From Dehalococcoidales bacterium (GTDB lineage Bacteria; Chloroflexota; Dehalococcoidia; Dehalococcoidales; UBA2162): a DNA stretch of 45,046 nt. The stretch covers positions 1 through 45,046 of the forward strand of contig JAUYHA010000085.1 in NCBI GenBank assembly GCA_030690265.1. Reading direction: 5' to 3'. Positions within the stretch are counted from its first letter, which is position 1; each line of letters opens with the position of its first letter. Shown here one piece after another: positions 21,420 to 29,441 of this stretch. The notes under the pieces were generated by a model, which saw only the letters and a list, made by a program, of their open reading frames with translations, ran no database searches and was not told where the DNA came from. Both the position numbers and the translations under genes were made by a program.

Positions 21420-23273
21420 GTGAAGAGGAAAATTGTTTGGTTAATACTAAGTAGTTTAACATTATTATCCCTGGTGGCAGCTGCCTGCGGCGCTCCTGAA
21501 GTAACGGAACAGCCGCCGGTAACGGAACAGCCGGGGGTGACACAACAGCCGGAGCAGGAGATAGCAGTAAAGACGGAGACAGATAAGCCAAAGTATGGCG
21601 GAGTTCTTAATCTTGTTAAAGATGCAGATATCCAGTATTTTGATGCCACGACAGGTAATCCTGCCAGCGCCATAACGGCTCATTACACCAACGAAGGTAT
21701 CACCGGCACTGACTGGACCAAGGGTCCGGCCGGCGGCTACGGCGCCCAAGAGACATGGATGGGAGGCAAGGTTGACCTCTGGGGCATCAAGGCGGGTACT
21801 ATCGCTGAAAGCTGGGAGCTGCCCACTTCCCTGGAAGGTGATACCGCGATAATGACCTATCATATCCGCCAGGGAGTAAACTGGGCTCTCAATCCGCAGA
21901 GCGAAGCCAGCCGCCTGGTCGGCGGGCGGGAAGTTACTGCAGAGGATGTCCTCTGGTCTATGCAGATAACCATTACCGATAAGAGGCAGTATCTTTACTC
22001 CCGTAACCCCGAGCTCAGAGTGATTAAAGTCACCTCTCCCGAGCCATGGACAGTCAGGCTTGAAATCCCCTGGGATATCTATGAAACAGCCAGCTTCCGT
22101 TTCAGTGACTATGTCCTGGTCTTCCCCAGAGAGGTATATGAGAAATATAACGGTATGAGTGACTGGCGGGTCTCCGTCGGCACCGGACCGTTTATGCTTA
22201 CCAATAATGTGCCCAGCAGCTCCGCCAGTTTTATCCGGAACCCCAACTACTGGAGGACAAATCCCATTGGTCCGGGTAAAGGCGACCAGCTGCCCTACCT
22301 GGACGGCGTTAAGATATTGATTATCACCGATATGTCTACCATACAGGCTGCTTTACGCACCGGCAAGGTGGACGGGATTGCTGACGATAAGACGGAGTTT
22401 ACCTGGGAGGATATTAAGGATACGGTGAGATTGCAGCCCGACCTCAAATATAAAATGAGGGCGATGAGCTCGGCTGATATGATTTCTATGAGAACTGACA
22501 AACCTCCCTTTAATGATATCCGGGTTCGTGAAGCACTGATGCGGGCTACCGATTTTCAATCAATAAACCAGTTTTTCTTCGCTAATCAAGGTCAAATAGT
22601 GACCGTGCCTCTACCCTATATGCCGGAATATGCTGACGCCTACTATGGCCCTGAGCCGGACGGCGTCTGGCCTGATGACGCTACCGAGTTTTCAAAGTCA
22701 CTTTATCAGTATGACCCGGGGAAGGCGAAACAGCTCCTTGCTGAAGCGGGCTATCCTGAGGGCTTCAAGACTAGCATTAACATTCCAAACGAGGTCAGGG
22801 ATATTGACTACATGTCAATTATCAAGGATATGTGGCTTAAAGTGGGGGTAGACCTGGAAATCCGTCCTGAAGAGACGGCTGTCCATGCTGTCACAAAAGA
22901 CAAAAAAGACTATGAGATGTATGGCGCCGACGGTCCCAGCCCCTTGCAGTATGCCATGCTGACTCACTGGTACCCGGCAGACAGCTACCAGAATTTTTCA
23001 TTTGTTAATGACCCCAAGATTAATGAAACCTATGCTGAGATACAGGCAACTCGCTTGTTTGACCCGGAAAAAAGTATGCAGATGTTCCGTGAGGTGGGTA
23101 AATACGCTCATGACCAGGTCTACTATATCCCGATGGTTACCGGCACTACTTTCAATGTCTGGTGGCCCTGGATAAAGAACTATAATGGAGAAATATTTAT
23201 GGGCAACCTTCAGCGCCAGGCTTATACCTATGCCTGGCTTGACCAGGAACTGAAGAAAGAGATGGGCTATTAG
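21420..23273 (+). CDS. ABC transporter solute-binding lipoprotein, family 5 (paralogue 1)
   Basis: A 617-residue extracytoplasmic binding protein for peptides or similar solutes. It has a basic start, a hydrophobic stretch and a lipobox LVAAAC, then a linker with repeated VTEQP units. The family-5 domain follows: KPKYGGVLNLVKDADIQYFD, then YHIRQGVNWALNP, GGREVTAEDVLWSMQ, and PPFNDIRVREALMRATDF. Start GTG 21420 is chosen because it aligns with the start of the next, paralogous gene. ATG 21378 (with AGGAG) and GTG 21360 are in-frame alternatives giving longer N-termini. No permease or ATPase genes follow, so it must share a transporter encoded elsewhere, perhaps the importer at 35.8-40.2 kb. 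Confidence 0.92.
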   Translation: MKRKIVWLILSSLTLLSLVAAACGAPEVTEQPPVTEQPGVTQQPEQEIAVKTETDKPKYGGVLNLVKDADIQYFDATTGNPASAITAHYTNEGITGTDWTKGPAGGYGAQETWMGGKVDLWGIKAGTIAESWELPTSLEGDTAIMTYHIRQGVNWALNPQSEASRLVGGREVTAEDVLWSMQITITDKRQYLYSRNPELRVIKVTSPEPWTVRLEIPWDIYETASFRFSDYVLVFPREVYEKYNGMSDWRVSVGTGPFMLTNNVPSSSASFIRNPNYWRTNPIGPGKGDQLPYLDGVKILIITDMSTIQAALRTGKVDGIADDKTEFTWEDIKDTVRLQPDLKYKMRAMSSADMISMRTDKPPFNDIRVREALMRATDFQSINQFFFANQGQIVTVPLPYMPEYADAYYGPEPDGVWPDDATEFSKSLYQYDPGKAKQLLAEAGYPEGFKTSINIPNEVRDIDYMSIIKDMWLKVGVDLEIRPEETAVHAVTKDKKDYEMYGADGPSPLQYAMLTHWYPADSYQNFSFVNDPKINETYAEIQATRLFDPEKSMQMFREVGKYAHDQVYYIPMVTGTTFNVWWPWIKNYNGEIFMGNLQRQAYTYAWLDQELKKEMGY

Positions 23274-23295
23274 AAGTATTATTAAAGGAGGAGAT

Positions 23296-25134
23296 ATGAA
23301 AAGGAGATTTATCTGGATTGCATTGGCTGGCTTGATGGTGTTATCTCTGGTAATAGCCGCCTGTGCCCCGGCAGTAACCGAACAGCCGCCGGTAACGGAA
23401 CAGCCGGAGGTGACGGAAGAGCCGGAAGTGACTGAGCCGACGGTGGAGAAGCCGAAGTATGGCGGAGTGCTTAATGTTGGTCTCTCAAGAGATATATTTG
23501 ATTTTGATGAGATTGTCGGCAGTTCTGGTTCCGCTTTCACGCTGATGTTAACCAACGAGACGGTGTTATTTGGTGACTGGACCAAGGGTCCTGCCGGCGG
23601 CTACGGTACCAACGAGACGCCGTGGTATGACACCGCTTTAAGCCCGGACCTGAAAGCCGGGTTGCTAGCGGAGAGCTTTGAGCTGCCGACGAAGATGGAA
23701 GGCGATACAGCCAGCATCATCTATCATATCCGACAAGGGGTGAAATATGCTCTCGACCCGGAGAATGAAGCCAGCCGTCTGGTCGGCGGGCGGGAAGTTA
23801 CTGCAGAGGATGTCCTCAACCAGATGCAACTGTCTATTACCGAACCAACCGCTTATATCTATAAGACTACCGCACCACTGAGAACTGCCGAGGTAACCTC
23901 TCCGGCGCCCTGGACAATTAAGGTTGAAGTCCCGTGGGACGCTTATGAGGTAGCAGAATTGCGCTTCGGCGGTTATATGCATGCCTTCCCGAAGGAACCG
24001 TATGAAAAATGGGGCACCGGAGCCTTTGCTGACTGGAGGCATTCTGTCGGCACCGGTCCCTGGATTCTCAAGAGCTGGGTGCCCTCCAGTTCCGCCACTT
24101 TGGTCCGAAACCCGGATTACTGGATGACAAACCCCATCGGTCCGGGTAAAGGCGACCAGCTGCCCTATATGGACGGAGTCAAGATATTTATTATTCCTGA
24201 TAACTCTACCCTTATGGCGGCGATGCGCACCGGCAAAATTGACACCCTCTTTTACGATAAGACGACCATTGACTATGAGGATGGTCTCATCCTGAAGAAA
24301 ACGATGCCGGAATATATGAACCTGGGGCCAGGTCTGGGGTCAGGGGCAGCCCCTCTTATGTTCAAGCTGGACAGGCCCCCCTTTAACGATGTCAGGGTGC
24401 GCAAGGCAATGTTCCAGGCTATCGACTTTGATGCCATCAATGAAGGATTATTTGATGGCCAGGGCTTGATACATTCCTTCCCCATAGCCTATCCCGAGGA
24501 TTTCGCCCCCGCCTACCTTGCTCCTGATGACCCGGAGTTTCCCGCAGAAGCAAAAGATATGTACAACTATGACCCGGAAGCGGCGAAGCAGCTCCTTGCC
24601 GAAGCCGGCTACCCGGATGGCTTCAAGACGAACCTGATAATAGGGGACGATGCCAAAGATATTGACTACTTCTCGATATACAAGGATTACTGGAGCAAGA
24701 TAGGGGCTGATGTCGAGCTTCGTCCCAAGGAGACCGGGGCTCTGGAAAACATCCAGGGAAGATATGACTTCGACGGGATGATAAGGACGAAGTCCATGAC
24801 CAGGGCACGTTATTACTTTTTGTCATACCTTGCTTTCGAGGGCCCGAATAACCAGTCCCAGATTGAAGACCCCGTTATAACCGAAGGCATTCAAAGAGTA
24901 CAGGAAGTCCGCCTGTTCGATATAAAGGAAGCCGGGCGCCGCTACCGGGAGGTGCTGAAATATGTCTATCCCCAGTACTGGGCAATCCCGGTAATTGCCG
25001 AGCCGGGCTGGACTTTCTGGCCGCCCTGGCTGAAGAACTACAGCGGTGAGTGGGTGGTAGGTGCCGGCCGAACTAAGGACTTCTTCCGCTGGGTCTGGAT
25101 TGACACGGCACTGAAGAAAGAATTGGGCTACTAG
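23296..25134 (+). CDS. ABC transporter solute-binding lipoprotein, family 5 (paralogue 2)
   Basis: A 612-residue paralogue of the preceding protein, 22 bases after it, with an AAAGGAGGAG ribosome site. Lipobox LVIAAC is followed by VTEQP/VTEEP repeats. Long stretches match paralogue 1, for example GDWTKGPAGGYG (TDWTKGPAGGYG there), ASRLVGGREVTAEDVL and NPIGPGKGDQLPY. The C-terminal part diverges more, suggesting different ligands for the pair. Products are expected to be anchored on the outer face of the cytoplasmic membrane. A recent tandem duplication is the likely origin. Two hairpins lie between this gene and the bicupin genes. Confidence 0.93.
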   Translation: MKRRFIWIALAGLMVLSLVIAACAPAVTEQPPVTEQPEVTEEPEVTEPTVEKPKYGGVLNVGLSRDIFDFDEIVGSSGSAFTLMLTNETVLFGDWTKGPAGGYGTNETPWYDTALSPDLKAGLLAESFELPTKMEGDTASIIYHIRQGVKYALDPENEASRLVGGREVTAEDVLNQMQLSITEPTAYIYKTTAPLRTAEVTSPAPWTIKVEVPWDAYEVAELRFGGYMHAFPKEPYEKWGTGAFADWRHSVGTGPWILKSWVPSSSATLVRNPDYWMTNPIGPGKGDQLPYMDGVKIFIIPDNSTLMAAMRTGKIDTLFYDKTTIDYEDGLILKKTMPEYMNLGPGLGSGAAPLMFKLDRPPFNDVRVRKAMFQAIDFDAINEGLFDGQGLIHSFPIAYPEDFAPAYLAPDDPEFPAEAKDMYNYDPEAAKQLLAEAGYPDGFKTNLIIGDDAKDIDYFSIYKDYWSKIGADVELRPKETGALENIQGRYDFDGMIRTKSMTRARYYFLSYLAFEGPNNQSQIEDPVITEGIQRVQEVRLFDIKEAGRRYREVLKYVYPQYWAIPVIAEPGWTFWPPWLKNYSGEWVVGAGRTKDFFRWVWIDTALKKELGY

Positions 25135-25148
25135 AGAGCCATAATATC

Positions 25149-25183
25149 TTGCCGGGCCAGTCCGATAAAATTCGGACAGGCAA
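25149..25183 (+). other. Structured leader element: two-part stem
   Basis: TTGCC (25149-25153) pairs with GGCAA (25179-25183). Inside it, GTCCGA (25160-25165) pairs with TCGGAC (25172-25177). It lies just after the second binding-protein gene. It could stabilise an mRNA end or be part of a regulatory leader for the bicupins. Confidence 0.4.
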
Positions 25184-25226
25184 AAGCAAGCAAGGGGTTT
25201 GCCGGGGTTTAGCCTGGTAATGAAGA

Positions 25227-25255
25227 GGGGGGAGGCCCTTTTTGGGGCACCCCCC
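25227..25255 (+). terminator. GC-rich hairpin between binding-protein and bicupin genes
   Basis: GGGGGG (25227-25232) pairs with CCCCCC (25250-25255), and an inner GCCC/GGGC stem encloses a T-rich loop. Stability should be very high. The downstream sequence is TTCCCTT, not a full T-run, so it may be an imperfect intrinsic terminator or an mRNA-processing barrier that separates expression of the two gene sets. Confidence 0.4.
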
Positions 25256-25297
25256 TTCCCTTAGTTGGACTTTTAATCAAAAGGGGGAGAAGTAACT

Positions 25298-26389
25298 ATG
25301 ATAGAGACTTACGAGGACTGGATAGGGTCTTTGGGACTGCCTATCCATAGAGGTTTCTTTGTTGAAGACCTCAGGACGGTAGAGACGGGGTGGTGGGAAG
25401 AGAGGGGGTGTGAGGTAGCTTTTATCCGGCTTACCGGTCAAGAAGACCTGCTGGAGACCAAGGTAATAAAAATTCCCCCAGGCAAGACAACCCAGCCCTG
25501 GAAGTTTGCCCTGGATGATGTTTTTTATGTCCTTGAGGGAAAAGGGTTAACAGCGGTATGGGGGATGGAGCAGACTGCCAGGAAGACCTTTGAGTGGGGA
25601 GTACGCAGTTTATTTCTGATACCCCGCCAGAGCTACTACCAGCTAAGCAATGCTCAGGGAGATAAACCGGCCGTTCTTCTTTCCCATAATTATTTCCCTC
25701 TCGCCACGCAGGTGGTAGCCGACCCTGAGTTCTACCTCAATAACTCCTACCTTCCTGAGGAAGCAAATGTGCTTGAAGAGTTTTACTCGGAAGCCAAAGC
25801 AATAAAAAGGGAAGCAGATTGGGGAAGTGATACGGGGGGGATTACCTGGTCCGGTAACTTCTTCCCTGACCTGGGTATCTGGGACAGATTAGACCGGTTC
25901 GAACGGCGTGGTGCCGGAGGACACCAGGTCCGAATCAAGTATCCCATTGCAACTCGTGGAGGTGGTAACAGCATGTCAGTCTTCCCTGCAGGGCGCTATA
26001 AGAAGGCTCACTACCATGAAGCGGGTAACTTTATTGTTATCCCGGCCGGGGAGGGGTTTTCCCTCATCTGGGATGATGATAAAGAAAGGATATTTATTCC
26101 CTGGCACGAAGGCAGCTGTTTTGCCCCCCAGTTCTATCACCAGCACTTTAATCTGGGCACAATTCCAGCCCGCTACCTTAAGTTTGGCTACGGATGGGGA
26201 GGAATGAGACGCCATGCCCAGAGATATTTCCATACTCGCCAGATTGAATACCCTGATGAGGACCCCTGGATAAGGGAGACTTTTGAGAAAGAGTTATCAA
26301 AGAGGGGTTTGAAATCTCTGATGCCCAATGAAGTATACAAAAAATACGACTACGACTGGGAGTATGCCAAAGACAGTGATGCCGATTAG
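25298..26389 (+). CDS. Bicupin protein, first of three
   Basis: A 363-residue protein with two cupin beta-barrels. In the first, the usual metal His residues are missing (PPGKTTQPWKFALDDVFYVL, then EGKGLTAVWG). In the second, KKAHYHEAGNFIVIPAGEG and QFYHQHFNLG supply a likely His/Glu metal site. Double cupins of this type include dioxygenases and isomerases as well as storage-type proteins; no substrate can be read. It is a more distant relative of the next two proteins. ATG 25298 follows GGGGGAGAAG. Its stop codon TAG (26387-26389) is formed by the first bases of an inserted repeat element. Confidence 0.82.
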   Translation: MIETYEDWIGSLGLPIHRGFFVEDLRTVETGWWEERGCEVAFIRLTGQEDLLETKVIKIPPGKTTQPWKFALDDVFYVLEGKGLTAVWGMEQTARKTFEWGVRSLFLIPRQSYYQLSNAQGDKPAVLLSHNYFPLATQVVADPEFYLNNSYLPEEANVLEEFYSEAKAIKREADWGSDTGGITWSGNFFPDLGIWDRLDRFERRGAGGHQVRIKYPIATRGGGNSMSVFPAGRYKKAHYHEAGNFIVIPAGEGFSLIWDDDKERIFIPWHEGSCFAPQFYHQHFNLGTIPARYLKFGYGWGGMRRHAQRYFHTRQIEYPDEDPWIRETFEKELSKRGLKSLMPNEVYKKYDYDWEYAKDSDAD

Positions 26390-26519
26390 TGTCCTGTCAG
26401 GCTAATCGTTGACACCTTTCCCATTGTCATTCCGTACTTGATACGGAATCCAGGTGGGGAGGAGTAACTGGATTCCCGCTTTCGCGGGAATGACACATTA
26501 TTTACCTGACGCGACACTA
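26387..26519. mobile_element. MITE-like element with TAGTGTCctGTCAGG ends
   Basis: A 133-base element with 15-base terminal inverted repeats, TAGTGTCctGTCAGG at 26387-26401 and CCTGACgcGACACTA at 26505-26519, two mismatches. Inside is a nested palindrome: TCATTCCGTA...TACGGAATCCAG at the left and CTGGATTCCCGC...GCGGGAATGA at the right. No coding capacity. The left end supplies the stop codon of the first bicupin gene. The CTAG-type ends match the elements at 13494 and 29029. Confidence 0.65.
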
Positions 26520-26553
26520 GTCACTAAAGATTTGTTAGCGGTAAGGAGGAATC

Positions 26554-27759
26554 ATGGCTCAAGAGTCTGGAGGTAAGTTTCAAGAACGAACCGAAACCGA
26601 AGTGATGGAAGGGGGAAGGGGACTTGGTGAACACCAGCACTATTCCTTAACCTATTATGACCGCTTTATGGAAGAAGAAAACATCCCGATTTATGGCGGA
26701 CTCGGTGTTTATGATTCCCGGGAGTTGCCACTGGCAGCGTGGAAGCGAATGGGTGGGAAGGGCACCTATGTTGAACTTGATGGCCAGGCAGGTTATTTCG
26801 GGGTGTATGTGGTAGAAGTTCCTCCTGGAGGAGAATTGAAGCCGGAACGCCATATCTATGAAGAAACTCTCTGGGTCATCGAGGGGCGGGGCAGTACCGA
26901 AGTGTGGCGGGAAGGAAGCTCCAAAAAGCAAACTTTTGAATGGCAGGCGGGGAGTATCTTTGCCGCTCCTCTTAATGTATGGCACCGCCTGGTAAATGCT
27001 ACCTCCAGTCCCGCGCTGGTGCTGGCAAGCACCGGGGCTCCCAATGTAATGAAGCTCTTCCCCACCCCGGGCTTCATTTTCGACAATCCGTGGGAATTTC
27101 CGGGCCGCTATGACGAGAGAGAAGATTACTTCAAACCAACAGACGAGATGGTGGCGTATGGTAGAATGACAGGGAGGGGAAGCCTTCGCACCAACCTGCT
27201 ACCGGATGTCGTCAATTGCTGGGTACCACGGGATAATCGGCGGGCTCCCGGTCAGGGATTTTTCAATCTGGAGATGACGGGCAACACTTTCCTTACTAAC
27301 CGAGTGTTTGAGTATCCCAGCGGGCGCTACTCTACGGCACATGCTCACGCCGCGGGGCGCATCCTGGTTTGTCTTAAAGGCAAGGGTTATTCGCTAAACT
27401 GGGATTCGAAATTAGGCAAACGTCCCTGGCAAGCCGGTAAGGGTCACCTGGTCAACCGCCAGGACTATATTCCCGGCGGATTTGTAACTGCCGCCGCCGG
27501 CAATGGCGACTGGTTTCACCAGCACTTCAGCACCGCCAAGGAGTCCCTGCGCACCATGAGATTGGGAAGTACCAATCAGTTAGATGAGGAAACAGGTGAC
27601 GAGGTTGAACTCCCGGATGGCACCCTGTTCCTCGGCCCGGGCCGTCACGAAGTTAAATATACCGAAGAGGATCCACGGGTTCGCAAGGATTATGTAGCGG
27701 CTCTGAAGAAAGAGGGTGCCGAGTTCTCTATGCCCGAATCAGTATACCGGGACTACTAG
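26554..27759 (+). CDS. Bicupin protein, second of three
   Basis: A 401-residue double cupin. First barrel: KPERHIYEETLWVIEGRGST with His and Glu at metal positions, and PLNVWHRLVNATS with the later His. Second barrel: YSTAHAHAAGRILVCLKGKG and DWFHQHFSTAKESL. So both barrels could bind a metal, unlike the first bicupin. It is closely similar to the third protein over nearly all its length (KRMGGKGTYVELDGQAGYFG against KRMGGKGTYIELDGQAGYFG), indicating tandem duplication. AAGGAGG precedes ATG 26554. Reaction unknown; neighbouring peptide-type binding proteins hint at metabolism or capture of an imported solute. Confidence 0.85.
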   Translation: MAQESGGKFQERTETEVMEGGRGLGEHQHYSLTYYDRFMEEENIPIYGGLGVYDSRELPLAAWKRMGGKGTYVELDGQAGYFGVYVVEVPPGGELKPERHIYEETLWVIEGRGSTEVWREGSSKKQTFEWQAGSIFAAPLNVWHRLVNATSSPALVLASTGAPNVMKLFPTPGFIFDNPWEFPGRYDEREDYFKPTDEMVAYGRMTGRGSLRTNLLPDVVNCWVPRDNRRAPGQGFFNLEMTGNTFLTNRVFEYPSGRYSTAHAHAAGRILVCLKGKGYSLNWDSKLGKRPWQAGKGHLVNRQDYIPGGFVTAAAGNGDWFHQHFSTAKESLRTMRLGSTNQLDEETGDEVELPDGTLFLGPGRHEVKYTEEDPRVRKDYVAALKKEGAEFSMPESVYRDY

Positions 27760-27817
27760 TTAAGCCTCCCGTCCAGGCGGGATGTTAAAGTACTCTCTGC
27801 TAAATAAAGGAGGAATT

Positions 27818-29032
27818 ATGGTCCAAAAGCCGATGAAAGATAATGTTATGGAATTGCACTGGCCAACCCAGCGAGGGCGGTCTGCGTATGAACTATTTAT
27901 GGAAGAGGAAAACCTGCCCATTTATGGCGGACTGGGTATTTACGATTCACGGCAATTACCACTGAAACCGTGGAAACGGATGGGGGGAAAGGGAACCTAT
28001 ATTGAGCTTGATGGACAGGCAGGCTATTTCGGGATGTATGTGGTTGAGATACCCGCCGGCGGGGTGCTGAACCCGGAGCGCCATTTCTATGAAGAAACCC
28101 TTTTTGCCATCGAAGGGCGGGGCAGTACAGAGATATGGCAAGATGGTAGTTCCAAAAAGCAGACCTTTGAGTGGCAGGGCGGGGCTTTCTTTGCCCCACC
28201 TCTCAATGTCTGGCACCGTCTGGTGAATGCCACTTCCAACCCTGTATTGATAGTAGGTACCACCAGTGCTCCCACTGTAATGGACATGTTTCCAAATCGT
28301 GAATTTATCTTTGAAAATCCTTTCCAGTTTCGCGACCGCTATGATGGGGGAGATGATTTCTTTAAATCTAAGGATGAAGCTCAACCTCGTGAAGAGGGGT
28401 CTCCTTTCTGGGACCTTCGCACCAATCTGGTGCCGGATGTTGCCACATGTATGGTACCGCAGCTGAACCGCCGCGCTCCCGGTCAGGGGAATGTCGGAGT
28501 GCGAATGGCAGGCAATACTTATCTTACCAACGGTATATTTGATTACCCCAGCGGGCGTTACTCTACGGGGCACTGCCACGCCGCCGGACGAGTCCTGGTT
28601 TGCCTTAAAGGTAAGGGTTACTCACTGAACTGGGATTCGAGACTGGGCAAGCGTCCCTGGGAGTCCGGCAATGGCCACCTGGTCAACCGCCAGGACTACA
28701 TTCCCGGCGGATTTGTCACTGCTGCTCCAGGTAGTGGCGACTGGTTCCACCAGCACTTCAGTACTGCTAAAGAGTCCCTGCGCACTATGAGACTGGGCAC
28801 TCACGGTGAGCTACGGGAAGGACCGGGTGAGGAGATAGAGATGGCTGGTGGAGGTGTATTCCTCGGCCCGGGCCGTCACGAAGTGACCTACTCTGAAGAA
28901 GACCCTCAGGTTCGGAAGGACTATATGGAAGCTCTGAAGAAAGAGGGCGCTGAGTTCACCATGCCTGAGGAAATATACCGGACTCACACAAAGTCAAGGT
29001 ACACGCTGGAAAGAGAGCAGGGAATCCGCTAG
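27818..29032 (+). CDS. Bicupin protein, third of three
   Basis: A 404-residue double cupin, near-duplicate of the second. Its first barrel has NPERHFYEETLFAIEGRGST and PLNVWHRLVNATS; its second has YSTGHCHAAGRVLVCLKGKG and DWFHQHFSTAKESL. One His-x-His is HCH here against HAH in its sister. ATG 27818 is preferred to in-frame ATG 27782 because AAAGGAGG lies just upstream and the extra 12 residues have no counterpart. Its TAG stop (29030-29032) lies within the terminal repeat of another inserted element, as for the first bicupin. Confidence 0.86.
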   Translation: MVQKPMKDNVMELHWPTQRGRSAYELFMEEENLPIYGGLGIYDSRQLPLKPWKRMGGKGTYIELDGQAGYFGMYVVEIPAGGVLNPERHFYEETLFAIEGRGSTEIWQDGSSKKQTFEWQGGAFFAPPLNVWHRLVNATSNPVLIVGTTSAPTVMDMFPNREFIFENPFQFRDRYDGGDDFFKSKDEAQPREEGSPFWDLRTNLVPDVATCMVPQLNRRAPGQGNVGVRMAGNTYLTNGIFDYPSGRYSTGHCHAAGRVLVCLKGKGYSLNWDSRLGKRPWESGNGHLVNRQDYIPGGFVTAAPGSGDWFHQHFSTAKESLRTMRLGTHGELREGPGEEIEMAGGGVFLGPGRHEVTYSEEDPQVRKDYMEALKKEGAEFTMPEEIYRTHTKSRYTLEREQGIR

Positions 29033-29206
29033 TGTAGTGTCTTCAAAATAACGTTAGCTACAGCCCTCCAATTCCGGCCCCGTATCAGGTACGGGATAAA
29101 CTCAAGCCGGAATCCAGGCGATACCGGATGAGCCTACACGTCCGGATACCGACTTTCGTCGGTATGGTTAACCGAAAATAACGAAGCGTAAGATGCACTA
29201 CACTAG
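29029..29206. mobile_element. MITE-like element with CTAGTGTAGTG / CACTACACTAG ends
   Basis: A 178-base element with perfect 11-base terminal inverted repeats at 29029-29039 and 29196-29206. The interior has CCCCGTA...TACGGG arms, CCGGAATCCAGG and a CGACTTTCGTCG hairpin, related to interiors of the other elements. No coding capacity. The left end contains the stop codon of the third bicupin. Confidence 0.68.
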
Positions 29207-29234
29207 ACGGTTCAGTTTGTCCGGATAGCTAAGG

Positions 29235-29264
29235 TTGACAGTGGAGCTTGGTAAACTCTACAAT
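29235..29264 (+). promoter_or_regulatory. Sigma-70 promoter for dapF-dapL
   Basis: A perfect TTGACA (29235-29240), an 18-base spacer and TACAAT (29259-29264, 5 of 6). Transcription from about 29271 would leave a leader of roughly 170 bases before dapF. The leader contains a GGGAGT...ACTCCC hairpin (about 29291-29322). I see no convincing lysine riboswitch core. Confidence 0.6.
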
Positions 29265-29441
29265 GGGTTGGAGGTAAACAGGCTTTAAAGGGGAGTTTTG
29301 CTTTCGGCTAAAAATACTCCCTTGAATGAAAAACTCCAACAGTTCAGGACAGTAGAAGAAAGAATGCTTGAGAGTTAGCTTATTGAGCCACCGGTTATCC
29401 GCAAATACTCCACATTATCTCTTTAGCGATTGGCTACATTC

